This document shows, one piece after another, positions 1 to 10,209 of a DNA stretch of 64,000 nucleotides. Each line of letters opens with the position of its first letter. Position 1 is the first letter of the stretch. Position numbers and translations under genes: made by a program. The stretch spans positions 1,025,501 to 1,089,500 of the forward strand of contig JBBBDQ010000915.1 in NCBI GenBank assembly GCA_037127315.1, read 5' to 3'. The notes under the pieces are model-generated. The model did not search any database. It was not told the origin of the DNA and worked only from the letters and a program-made list of their open reading frames with translations. The DNA comes from Ascarosepion bandense (Eukaryota; Mollusca; Cephalopoda; Sepiida; Sepiidae).

Positions 1-1195
1 AAACGAACATTTGGATATAAAGATTGCATCAGGTACACACTGAATGTCGACATCACGCAAAATGACCTGAAATAGCAAATACTAGATAGTAGATACTGCA
101 AAAGATAAAAACAGAATGGTATGAGAGATTATGAACATACTCAAATGTTGGCAACTGTCAGGTATATATGCATGTACATATGTATGTATGTGAACGGGTA
201 TATTACTGCAATACAGACAACGTGGATATAATTTTTTAGCTTTATATGGAATTACACTCACTTTGGAAATCCAATTTTTCACAACTTTACAAAGGAGTGT
301 AATTTACTAGTAAGACAAAAAGGTACATCGATACTGTCCATAAATAAAAACTGATCAAGTGATGACATAACTGGGAATCTACTTCTTGCTATGATCATCT
401 AAATGAAGAATGAATGCCCAAAGTCAAATAGACACATCAGCAACGAGCCCCGTCGGTTCAACGTGTAAGAAAGAATATTATTCTCAGATTAAAACATCCC
501 TCGCTCAATCGCAAGTCCCTCTAGAGAGAAGGATGTCAAATATTTGTAATGTATGCATCACATAAAAATTTTCTCTTAAAAAAACCTTCTTTGCAGTATC
601 TAAGAAACAACTCCTAAAAAATCAACTGTAGCTGATTTTCCAAAAGAATTTTGAATGTATATTTTCACGGGTAAAAATAATCTTACTAAAATTATATTCG
701 CTATTTAATTTTACCAATTCATCGTGAACAATGTGCCTCATCTGTGTGTTTTTGCGAAAAAGTGTTTAGATAGTTGGACAATTCGTGTTAAAAACTCCAA
801 AAAATTCAACAAAATCGTAGGCATGTTTAAAAATATTTCTAAGTATTTTAAGTGTTGTACATGTGGTCTTTTTTGGTATGCAACATGATAACAAATTAAC
901 TTGATTTCATTGCTAGAAACACTCTATATGATTTTAGGCATTTATAGTGAAAATTAAGTTAATGAAATCCAATTGTAGTAAACATAAAGGAAGGACATTT
1001 GAATTTCGGGTTGTTTTATAAAAGAAGTTTGGAGATTTAAGTGGGAGAAAGTGTGAGAAAAGAAATCAGTGGCGTTTTCATAACAAAGGTCGGTTTGCTG
1101 TTTAGATAGGGGCCAGTTTTTTGGTTATTTTATTTACTTTCACATTCTTGTATAAGCTTTTTTATTAGTTTTTAATTTTCAGTTGAGTGAACAAC
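1..1195. other. AT-rich sequence, no gene recognised
   Basis: Both strands hold only short open frames with no family resemblance I can recognise. There is no splice-like organisation, tRNA-like box pair or obvious repeat. It is best treated as intergenic or intronic background upstream of the first LINE remnant. Confidence 0.5.
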
Positions 1196-1227
1196 ATATA
1201 TATATGTGTGTGTGTGTGTCTGTGTGC

Positions 1228-1265
<38 letters not shown>

Positions 1266-1266
1266 A
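1196..1266. repeat. Compound microsatellite (TA)n(TG)n(GA)n
   Basis: A short TA run passes into about 45 bp of TG with a few C interruptions and then (GA)n. It lies about 130 bp upstream of the Tx1-type LINE remnant. Confidence 0.95.
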
Positions 1267-1419
1267 ATCCCTCATTAACTGTTTGGAGAGAACCTATCTT
1301 ACCTATCTTACTAGTCAGTATTGCCAAATAATAGGTGTCACTTCTGACATCTTGAACGGGATAGAGCTTTGATATTATGCTAGCTCGATTGTCTTCGACT
1401 CTGTCCCAAACTGTTTGAA

Positions 1420-1800
1420 ATTTTGTAACCGAAAAATGCCGGTCACATTGAATACTATAAAACCGTCTTGTTGGAAATGCGGAGAGACTGGTTACCTTTT
1501 CTCTCGCTATCCAGAGAAGTCTTCCTGGTTTCCTGGTCGCTGGCGTTTAAAACACCTTTCAAGACCAAAATGATAGTTTTGTCGCGCTTGTAATGGGACT
1601 ATCAGCAACTTGACTCTGTGCATTTAAGCCCCAGTCAGATCTAGTCCCACATGATTACAAAAAGTAAAGGAACTATTGCAAGAGGTGAATGGCAGCTTTT
1701 TGTTTCTTCCATCTTTAGTAAAATTTAAAGATAAAATTACCCCAAAATATTAATCAATTTCGTTGACTCCCACGTTTTGTTTACCACTCTTTTTATAGTG
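1420..1800 (+). pseudogene. Tx1/L1-type LINE, ORF1 (gag-like) zinc-knuckle remnant
   Basis: Around 1465-1515 the + strand reads KPSCWKCGETGYLFSRYP, a gag-type zinc knuckle (C-x2-C-x4-x-x4-x) in which the last two metal ligands are degraded (the His is replaced by Leu or Phe and the last Cys by Tyr). In L1 and Tx1 elements such knuckles belong to the ORF1 nucleic-acid-binding protein, which coats the element RNA. It precedes the endonuclease remnant on the same strand, as expected for ORF1 followed by ORF2. No continuous frame survives. The boundaries are approximate. Confidence 0.5.
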
Positions 1801-1889
1801 CTGTAAAGCTAATATTCAGCTGTCTCTTGATGGCTTCATCAAGATAGAGATGTGCACAAGGTCTACGGTACAGGTCGTGAGTGTTCTCT

Positions 1890-2475
1890 CCCCGATCATA
1901 TTAAATGTAATGCGTTTGATTATATCTCTCTGGTTAGCTAGTGTGAATGCCCGGGATCTGAGGTCAGAATCTCGCAGAATAAGTCTTGCACGGAATCCTC
2001 AGTTTCTCTGTTATAGTGCATATTGTGTTTAAGAGACCGCTTTTTTTAACTGCATTCTGTCTATGTGAAGATTAGTCCTCTATCCAGCTTTAGTGAACGC
2101 TTGGCAGGAGTTTCCTGGATGATGAGTAAGCATTTACACGAAGCCTGTGCTTATGTCCTCGAAGATCTGATGGACAGGCTTTGCGTACTGGGTGTTACCA
2201 TAAAGGTTAGGAACTTTCGTATCAATGAAGTTTATGCGCCCAAGAACCATATTTAGCGGCCTCACATGTTTCAGAAGATCAAGTCGTTTCTTACATCCCG
2301 TTTGGTAGTTTTAGCGGAGGATTGGAATGCTGTTTTTGACTCCGGCATAAATCTCATAGAGACAAATTTAGCTATTAACAATAGTGACGTAAAACCATTT
2401 CAAGACTTTATCAAGAAGCTTCATCTCAGATTTATTCTAGCTATCTCAACCGAGTTCTAGTTAAGAAAGACAGTT
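1890..2475 (+). pseudogene. Tx1/L1-type LINE, ORF2 endonuclease domain (broken)
   Basis: This is an apurinic-type endonuclease domain of a non-LTR retrotransposon, the enzyme that nicks target DNA to start reverse transcription. Pieces in order are SLWLASVNARDLRSESRR (about 1940-1993), GVSWMMSKHL (about 2110), VTIKVRNFRINEVYAPKNH (about 2194-2250), a stop, and LVVLAEDWNAVFDSGIN (about 2302-2355). The VYAP.NH and DWNAV boxes match the order found in Tx1-type endonucleases; the Gly expected before DWN is Glu here. A frameshift near 2040 and the stop at about 2254 make it non-functional. The family call comes from recalled motif patterns, not from a search. Confidence 0.75.
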
Positions 2476-2579
2476 TAGGGCTTTTAGAATATCATAGATT
2501 TATATATCTAGTTTACCTGAGTCATTATTCGGGTTCGTGTAAACTTAGATTAGCCAAAGGTTAGGATAGCTGGTAACAG

Positions 2580-4240
2580 AAACTTGAAGAAATCATTTTG
2601 TGAAAATTCCAGAAGCTGTGACTAATGTTGTAGCAAGGTTTTATGGGGGCTGTGATTGAGAATAAATGGTATAATAAATTAAAATTCAAACTTAGGTCCC
2701 TTGATGCTGATTATAGTCGTCAAGTCAAAATTAGATAAATAGTGGGGACGTAGCCTTAGTTAGGAGTGAGTTGACCTCCTCTACCAAGCTCTGGTAGTTA
2801 GTGCCAGATAAAAAAGAATGACTTTGGAGGTGATGAATATGGCCGCTGAAGTGCATCTAGATACAGTTTTGAAGACGTCTCAATACCATGTCACGTGCAT
2901 CACCTCGCCGGATAATTGGTCAGTGACTCCAAACGCAGGCATATGAAAGTTTTTGTGAAAACATGCAGGATCATTTTCCCAGGTTTCCCGATTTGAGCAC
3001 TGCTCAGATCAACGCCTATTTGGCTGACTCTCCGCTCAAAAGCGAGTGAATTAGTAGGGTTCAAGTGTCCGATTACAGAGTCAGGAACTGAGAAGAAGCT
3101 GGTTCGCAGGGATGAATTTTCCTTTTTAGATGATCTTCTCTGCGAACTGTACTTGAGATAGTCTGCCGTCGTTGTTCCTTGTTGAAACTGGTTTTTAACA
3201 ACTGGATGAATCAGGTATCTGTACCTCAACGCTTCACTTGAGGTTTGATCAAAATAACTACTAAAACGTGGGATGAAGTATGTAACTTTTGGTCTTAAAC
3301 GATGTTAAACACAGAGTTAAAAACTTAGCTAAGATTTTAGCCGGTCTTTTGTGTGTTATCTTCTCTAAACTGGTTCAATCCGAAGAGACCTAAACTGGAC
3401 AACGTTTATATGGTATGCAAGTTCGCAGTGAATTCGTACTGATCATTTTAGATCGTTCTTGTATTGTAGCCTTACGTTCGCAATGTTGATCAAGGAATCC
3501 GGTATCTGATTTGATCCTGATATGCTTGTGGAAAGGAATTATTCGACAGTGCTGAAGGAGACGGAGGTCGCAGTTCCTCTGTGGACAAGGATGAATCCTT
3601 CTTTAAAGGCGAGAGTGGAAATATGTGCCTCGCACATCTACCCAATTCTTTTTTACCAACTCTCTGTACTTACTCTTCCGTCTACCACACTATTGTCATT
3701 AGTAAGGCTCTTGTTCTCTTTCTTGTAGCGAGGCAAGGGCACCACGGTACCTTGGAAGATCTGTTACCGCCACGCATCTGAAGCATAAATTTCCTAGATC
3801 GAATGGTGATGACGAATTCTGGATTGAAGATGCCAGTAAAACTTTACCATCTCTGAGAACTGTGCCCATACTTGTTAACCCTGAGGCTAGCCCTTCTTCT
3901 ATCGTGTATGCCGAATAGCTCTGAAACAACTTCTGCGAGCGGTAGATGGCTTCTCAGACGCCCAGATGTTGTCCCGTACGGCATTATATGATCTGTTAGA
4001 CAGGGGATCCGCTCAAGGCAGGAGGCTCTCTCAATATGGCCTTGGGTTCTTGGATTTATATACCTCACTAATGATGAGGCACCACTCAACTGGCTAGTTT
4101 CGTGGGGTGTTCTGGGGGCGCGAACAATTTGCCCCACAAGCTTGGATAATTCTGCAAACTGCTGTGGTGAGGCGGTGGAGACCATGGTACACACCTTCTT
4201 TAATTTAAGTGCTGTAGTCCGTTGAGCAAGATATGGTTCG
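2580..4240 (+). pseudogene. Tx1/L1-type LINE, ORF2 reverse transcriptase and C-terminus (heavily decayed)
   Basis: This continues the endonuclease domain on the same strand. Recognisable reverse transcriptase pieces are VFNNWMNQVSVPQRFT (about 3190-3237), followed by text matching the TLLNTDFKI region (about 3300-3345). The C-terminal half shows GESGNMCLAHLPNSFLPTLC (about 3610-3670) and ALYDLLDRGSAQGRRLSQYG (about 3982-4041). These blocks occur in this order in Tx1-type ORF2 proteins. Frameshifts and stops occur every 50-200 bp, and the catalytic YADD box was not found. The whole element spans roughly 1.4-4.4 kb, shorter than an intact element. Confidence 0.75.
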
Positions 4241-4619
4241 CCTGCTGTGAGGAAACCTGTTCGTCTTCCAGGTCAATCCTGTTTCTAGCAGTGTACTAAC
4301 ATCATTGACAAAGGCTGAAGACACGTTTTGCTTGCTGGACGTAATGAGAATTGTGATTTAGACTATACACCAGAAAAAAATTCATAGTGGCAAGAAGTTT
4401 AGCTCTTTCTAACTGATCTTGTCAAGACTACAATTGAAAGGCTGCGGTTACCCACCCACATCAGAATTTGGTTAAATGTAGGTGAGTCTTGCGCAGGTGT
4501 GCTTAGTGCGAGACGCCGAATTGGAATAGCATTTTGATGCCAGTTACGTATTATTGTTGTTGTTTCTGCTGAATTAAAAATTGGCAACCCATTAGCAACA
4601 GCTAATTTTTGAGAGATTA

Positions 4620-4740
4620 AGAAGGAAAATTGTTTGAGATGTCTCAAAGAATCCTCACTTCACTAAGGTTCTTTTTAATGATGTAAAAACATCAGGTTTG
4701 AATGTACACAGTTCTTCACAGAAAGTCTGAGGTATTATGG
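4620..4740 (+). pseudogene. Tc1-like transposase fragment, copy 1
   Basis: Read with one stop, the + strand gives RKIV-DVSKNPHFTKV and NDVKTSGLNVHSSSQKV. This is the segment of Tc1 transposases between the DNA-binding domain and the first catalytic Asp. The same segment recurs about 500 bp downstream, where 4624-4700 resembles 5122-5200 in direct orientation, so this is a partial duplicate or a second insertion. It directly follows the Tx1-type LINE remnant. Confidence 0.6.
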
Positions 4741-4879
4741 TTGATGTAGTAAATATGGTACGTACGAATACATTGTTTTGGTGTAAGAAACATTATGTTT
4801 GGCGCCTAGATTTTGTTTAATAAGACAAATTCCTTTTTTAGCATTTTGCTACATTTGCATATATTTAAAGAAAATAATT

Positions 4880-5480
4880 TTGGGAGTGTCACATATCGAG
4901 ATAGCTCATTCGGTCTATCAGTTGAGAAAGACGGCTAATCTTGACAAGAAGCTCCGAATAAAGTTAGTTGATGGTTACAAACAAAGTAATGATCATACAT
5001 TTTCCAACTGTTTAAATGTCCTCGATCTAAAATTTAAGCATTATCAAGAATACAACCTGACTCTTTTGTGTTGAGAATAAATTAAAGACTGGAAGAAAAC
5101 GGCTAATATTTAAGACAATGGAAAAGAAAATTGTTTGAGATGTCTCTAAAAATGGTAAGTACACTACAAATGTCCTTTACAACATCAGGTTTGAATGTAT
5201 CGACAAAGACAAGCACTAGATGCTCTCATTGAGAAGGACTTCCAAATTTGGGTCCAATGAAAACTCTAAAATTTCCTAAGTCTAGACATAGAAATGCAGA
5301 TTAGTCTTATGCTGGAATTCACTTAGAACATAAGGGTAAATATTAAAACGTTTTATAGTTAGATGAAAACCTGTTATCTGTAGGAGAAAGTGAATGAAGC
5401 TGACAAACCAGAAAAATACACTTCTTAAGCACCATGGTTGGAGCTTTGTTTTGTTGTATTGACTTATTTGCCGGGTCTAA
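4880..5480 (+). pseudogene. Tc1-like transposase remnant, copy 2
   Basis: Tc1 transposases cut and paste their element at TA sites. Here a helix-turn-helix-like stretch starting near 4940 (KTANLDKKLRIKLVDGY) is followed by a TGRKR-type linker (about 5090), KKIV-DVSKN (about 5125-5155) and, after a frameshift, a segment matching the KKRHRKARL, HLEHKGKYWN and LWSDET order of Tc1 proteins (about 5270-5380). LSTMVGALF near 5430 corresponds to the conserved HGGGS box. Many stops and frameshifts are present and the C-terminal third was not found. Terminal inverted repeats were not identified. Confidence 0.6.
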
Positions 5481-5639
5481 TTTTTTTATATTCCACTTTA
5501 TTGTGTTAACTTTGCTTTAGCAATAAAAAGAAATCAACCAGCTGCAATGAGTCAATGCAACAAAATCAGTTAACCAACTGTAGAATCACTTATATACAGA
5601 AATACCAAAATTACACCAAGACTTGAAAAAAACAGCAGA

Positions 5640-5745
5640 TTAAAAAAAGTCTTAAAGAGAAATAACATCATAGAGGTACCTTCACGAAACACTGAGGTCG
5701 GCATGACTCTGCTCTGTTAAGTGACAAACTTCTCCATCCCAATCC
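5640..5745. repeat. Dispersed repeat shared with 63790-63880
   Basis: The text around cttcacgaaacactgaggtc followed by a ctgctctgttaagtg-like block recurs in degraded form at 63838-63880 in the same orientation. Both copies run downstream into a TA microsatellite. The family is unknown; it may be the 3' end of a retroposon. Confidence 0.55.
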
Positions 5746-5798
<53 letters not shown>

Positions 5799-5830
5799 GG
5801 AGAAAGAGTAAAAGATAGAGAGAGAGAGAA
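5746..5830. repeat. Compound microsatellite (TA)n(GA)n
   Basis: About 24 bp of TA is followed by about 60 bp of imperfect GA. It abuts the dispersed repeat at 5640-5745. Confidence 0.95.
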
Positions 5831-6156
5831 AAAATATAATACGAGCAAAAATTTTCCTAGCTGATTGCTGTTACATTCAGCATTCCAAATCAAGTATTTT
5901 GTAGACACACCCATGCAACCACTTATCAGCAATTTACTACTTATCTTTCCCAATTCTACTTTTTTTAAATATGCATTTATCATTTGTGAAGCATTTTCAT
6001 AATGTATGTGTGCGTTCATCCTTATTTATATTATAAACATATAGCCTTAATTTGTTATGTCACTGATAATGTCCATGTAAAATTAAACAAAGACGTAAAT
6101 ACCAAGTGGCAACAGTGTGTCTCATGCTTAAACACAATCTTCCTGACACACACACC

Positions 6157-6160
<4 letters not shown>

Positions 6161-6222
<62 letters not shown>
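6161..6222. repeat. Compound microsatellite (TA)n(GA)n at a SINE edge
   Basis: TA passes into GA and stops exactly where the first SINE-A unit begins with gtcatccgcagac. Confidence 0.95.
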
Positions 6223-6226
<4 letters not shown>

Positions 6227-6530
6227 TCCGCAGACAGATTAGTTTCGCTGTATCACAGCTCATCAATACGGTTAGGCATCCGATTGTTTTTAACCAGGAT
6301 TGAAACCTGACCGCGTTGGTGTCAGCCGGCGTTTCTACCTCTGATCTATAGGCGGTCGGTAGAAAGAGGAAGACTTTTAGCGTGTGATATACCATGTATA
6401 CATGCGCCAGTAGTTAAAGTGTTCTAATTCATTACTGAATGAACGATGCGTAGATGCTAGAATACCTACTGTTTTCTGAAAGTTTACCATTCTTCCTTAG
6501 GGCTCAATCAGGGTGTGAGGGCGTAATATG
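6223..6530 (-). repeat. tRNA-derived SINE-A unit 1
   Basis: A unit of about 308 bp that is repeated at 6604-6900 and 30551-30965. On the minus strand it holds a tRNA-like RNA polymerase III promoter. The B box GGTTTCAATCC is at 6298-6308, and an A-box-like TAGATCAGAGGTAG is at 6335-6348, at tRNA-like spacing. The shared text extends well beyond the tRNA-like part on both sides, so the unit is larger than a simple tRNA plus tail. It is bounded by (TA)(GA)n on one side and unit 2 on the other. Confidence 0.8.
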
Positions 6531-6570
6531 GTCATCCGCAGACAGATCTGTTTCGCTCTATCACGGCTCA

Positions 6571-6572
<2 letters not shown>
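6531..6572 (-). repeat. SINE-A unit 2, truncated
   Basis: Only the first about 42 bp of the unit (gtcatccgcagacagatctg onward) is present before a TA run at 6573. It lies in direct tandem with unit 1. Confidence 0.8.

Positions 6573-6603
<31 letters not shown>
6573..6603. repeat. (TA)n microsatellite between SINE-A units
   Basis: A pure TA run separates truncated unit 2 from unit 3. Confidence 0.95.
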
Positions 6604-6606
<3 letters not shown>

Positions 6607-6898
6607 ATCCGCAGACCTGTTTCACTCTATCACGGGCTCATCAGTACGGTTAGACTCCGATTGCTTTTAACCCAGGATTCAAACCAGACCGAATTGGAGT
6701 CAGTCGGTGATCCTACCTCTGGGCTATGGGCGCTCGGTAAAAGAAGGCAGACATTTTAGCGTATATATTATCATTATACACGCCCAATAGCTAGAGTGCT
6801 CTAATTCATTACGGAATGAGCGATGCATACATGCCAGAATAACTACTGTTTTTCAAAGTCTACCATTCTTCCAGAATGCCCAATCAGGGTGTGAGAGC

Positions 6899-6900
<2 letters not shown>
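6604..6900 (-). repeat. tRNA-derived SINE-A unit 3
   Basis: This is a full unit of about 297 bp, closely related to unit 1. On the minus strand the A box TAGCCCAGAGGTAGG (6712-6726) and B box GGTTTGAATCC (6675-6685) are both good matches to RNA polymerase III internal promoter boxes. The unit is flanked on both sides by TA runs. Confidence 0.85.

Positions 6901-6942
<42 letters not shown>
6901..6942. repeat. (TA)n microsatellite
   Basis: A 42-bp TA run that closes the SINE-A block. Confidence 0.95.
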
Positions 6943-6944
<2 letters not shown>

Positions 6945-8071
6945 CATTAAGGTCGATCAATACGTAATCAGCTCAATACCTATTTATTCGCTGAAATTTG
7001 TCTAAAATATTTGTAGTATAATATGCGATCTATCGGAGTATTATTCTTTTGAAAATCAATAAGGTGCATTGACAAAAAAGAATATATTGAAATATTAGTA
7101 TTGGTTGTATAAAATAGTTGCATTGTTATTATTAGATCAAAAAGTAATTGACTTTTCTCCAAATAAAATAAATCCGACAACATTGTATTGCACACTCATG
7201 GCGCTCACGTAGTTTCAGACTAATTAACTAAAAGTCATTGGCTGCGAGTTTTGACCTTCGCTGTATTATTTTATCAATATGGCAGTGTACTCCATCTGGC
7301 ACAGGGCAAATCATACATTCAACTTAAAACTAATTAGCATTAAGTTTTACTCGTAGCCAACACTGATGCTTAGCAAAGATTTGTGAGACTTTCGGCCTTT
7401 ACGTTTTTACATAAAAACTCTACGCCATTAGTCGACTGTTCCTGTAAAAATACTATTTATTGTTACTATGACGGTAAATATATCTTCTGCGCACGTTAAA
7501 TTCGTGTATGTCTTCTATTTCTCATGAAATAAAAAAGAAATGTCAACTGATTATATAGCATTGATACAGTCCTAGAGACGCCATGACTGTCATTCTCTAT
7601 AAAAAGTTAAGGAAACACAAATTTCTATTTTTCGTCGCAAGGGAAACTGTTGACTTCAATGTAGACAGTTGCGACAAAGAAATGACCTTCGCCAAAGAAA
7701 GTTTTGCCTGGATCCATTCCTTTATAACTCTCGAAGGCAACGAGTTTTTTTTGTTTTTTGTTTTTTTCAAGTGGATGTCTCTTCTTTGCTTTTGCTTCTC
7801 TTGGGTTGTACTTTAAGTCAACGTCTTTTATCTTGGCGCGTCAAATTTCTCTCTGGATTCCTCGCTTGTCATTATTTGTGAAGATCTCTTCATAAGCAGG
7901 CTGAACGCTGTTTTCTTGGCTCTCTGAATGTTCTCAATCCACATCAAATAAAATTAGAGCAAGCCTTGCGAGGATGGAAGGAATCGTATTCAGTGAACTT
8001 TGTCAAAGCATTCGAAATATTTTCTTTCTGTGAAAAGCATTAACATTTTGAAAGTGAACATCAAGAAAACG
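6943..8071. other. Unassigned sequence
   Basis: Two overlapping frames of about 70-77 codons (7583-7881, +) show no recognisable family. The stretch 7640-7675 holds an imperfect inverted repeat (gtcgcaa...ttgcgac). No transposon motif was found, and nothing supports a gene. Confidence 0.4.
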
Positions 8072-8072
8072 T

Positions 8073-8111
<39 letters not shown>

Positions 8112-8112
8112 C
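8072..8112. repeat. (AAT)n microsatellite
   Basis: About 13 copies of a trinucleotide AAT repeat. Confidence 0.95.
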
Positions 8113-8681
8113 AAACAAAAAAAATAACAAAAAAAACAATCCAAATCCGAAATGTGCTGAAAAGCAATTGGTGAAATATGTTAATTGCGTTTATATAAAG
8201 TTCTTAGAATAATTTAACACAAGTAAAGCAGAATATTACTATCTCCACCAACCGATATCCAAAACAATTCTTTGCAGAGATTCAGAATCAGTGTATTAGA
8301 TTTAGCATAGTACAGAATCAGTTGTTCAGATACCATATGAAAACAGATTTTTTTTATTACTTATTTTTTCTAGGATATTTTATCGAAAAATAAACCACAA
8401 AATTCGATGAATAATTTCTCGGAATATGTACGAGATGCCCTTAAATAAATTCATACTATATAATAAGACACTATTCTCTCTGTGAGTAATTTAATAAGTG
8501 TTAAAATCTTTTGGGAATTTAATTTATTGAAACAAGAGTAATTACCTGATGTTACAGATATTTCTACTCTAATTATGATTAAGTAAAAATTAAAAGAGTC
8601 TCGTTTCATTATTTATCGAACATTTCCTTTACGAGCATTTTGATAGGAAACACTGAATTCCGTCAACAAGGCAATAAATAT

Positions 8682-8682
8682 G

Positions 8683-8750
<68 letters not shown>
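8682..8750. repeat. (GATA)n microsatellite
   Basis: About 17 perfect GATA units. A second GATA tract lies at 14664-14719. Confidence 0.97.
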
Positions 8751-9089
8751 GTGTGGGTGTAATGTTTCTTAAATATTCTTATTCTTTAAACAATCAAATG
8801 CTAAATGCTAAATGTATGTCTTCAAAATTATAGATTTCTATGACTTCTATTACTTCTGTTACAATTAAAACCGTCTTAATTTTGTTGTGTATGATTTAAA
8901 CAATCCTCTGGAAGCTCTATTTCAAAATTTGGATGCTTTATATTATTGTGTCATTTCTCAACTTTTCTCGGTTGAATGTTTGTACATCCAGGATATATTT
9001 TCATGCTGAAACTGCTTACTACAACTTGGGTGCATAGGAGTCCTAAACTGTAGTCCGTAGTCAACCAAACTTACTACATGTGTTGCGTT

Positions 9090-9640
9090 ATTTAAACGTA
9101 ATGATTGGTGCGTATTTCAGGTTCTTCATTGAGATCTGTTGTTTGCGTGATATTAATATATTTTATATCCATTTCAACTTGCCTTTCATATTTTTTTGAT
9201 TCAAGTATTCTGTTTGCAGTTCTTTTTATTTCTTTAATATCAGAATCTGTCAATCGTTTATTTCTCATGATGTAACTTATAACGTTGGTAAGTTTTTTTT
9301 TGTCAGTGTACTTTCTAATTGCTTCCAGAAACTTTTCTCACCAAATGTCATATATGGCGTGTGATGTTTTTTCTGTAGTTGACGAGTTTGTACTCCACTC
9401 GAGATGACATTAATGTTTCTTCTTTTGAATAAATGGTTGTGGATCTAGTTGGGAAATTCGCTGGGCCATCATTGGGATTGTTCCGGTTAATGGGACCTAA
9501 AGATTCATTATTTGAGTAAGAGTTTGTTGTTATGTTAGATATTTTGACCTCAGGTTAATTCTCTCCTGACGGATGTGATCCCTGTTTATCTACTGAAATA
9601 ACCATACGTTTAGCCTTTTTTTTTATTGTTCTCACTACTG
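9090..9640 (-). pseudogene. Possible N-terminal region of an R4/Dong-like LINE
   Basis: The minus strand reads HLEWSTNSSTTEKTSHAIYD, EKFLEAIRKYTDKKKL and ISYIMRNKRLTDSDIKEIKR (about 9230-9410). This resembles the helix-rich region upstream of the reverse transcriptase in LINEs that encode a restriction-like endonuclease. It lies 3' (minus-strand sense) of the C-terminus of the element at 10210-12175, so it would be a second copy or a rearranged part. One stop interrupts the frame. The assignment rests on remembered motif patterns and needs a profile search. Confidence 0.35.
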
Positions 9641-10209
9641 AAGCCTTTGTCCAAATCTGAACCAAACGTTTTCCGGCACATTGCTTAACGTTCTTCTACA
9701 GATAAGATTCTGAAGCCTTCGTTTGCAACCTCGTAAAACAGCAGCCATTTACTCCTCATCATGATTAACACATTGAGATGCTGGTTCAAGGGACAACGAT
9801 GCGATTGGATTTCAATTATTGATTAATTTAAAGAAAAACAGAGATATTATTTATCGAAGTATACTTTTTAAACATATGATTATTTATAACTTTGTTGCTT
9901 GCATAAATTTATATGTTTATATACAAACTGTTTTCTTTCGTTCAATCATTTTTTTATCTGCATAGTCAGTAATTTATTCCCAAAAATCGTAAAAATACTT
10001 AGCGCTATCTACAACTAACAATGTAGTTTTAATAAAGTTTGTTATAAATAATAATGAAAAAAATACTTATTGATTAATCAACCAGGATCATTAAAACAAG
10101 AAACAAATATATGAAAAAAGTAGTAATTCATATTTACATTTAGGTTACAAGGCATTTTTTTAAGAGTATATTATTAATATGTCATTTTTCATCATATTTC
10201 AATTTCTGC

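Noticed and set aside
1187..1372. Cys/Val-rich then Arg/Glu-rich small protein
   Set aside because: It is the translation of a TG/GA microsatellite; similar (Cys-Val)n and (His-Thr)n frames at 33.5, 33.6, 54.4 and 54.6 kb have the same cause.
3844..4194. 116-codon minus-strand frame in the first LINE
   Set aside because: It is antisense to the Tx1-type ORF2 C-terminal region and has no domain of its own.
8682..8750. Regular repeats considered as a CRISPR-like array
   Set aside because: These are perfect GATA units with no unique spacers; the host is eukaryotic, so CRISPR is not expected.
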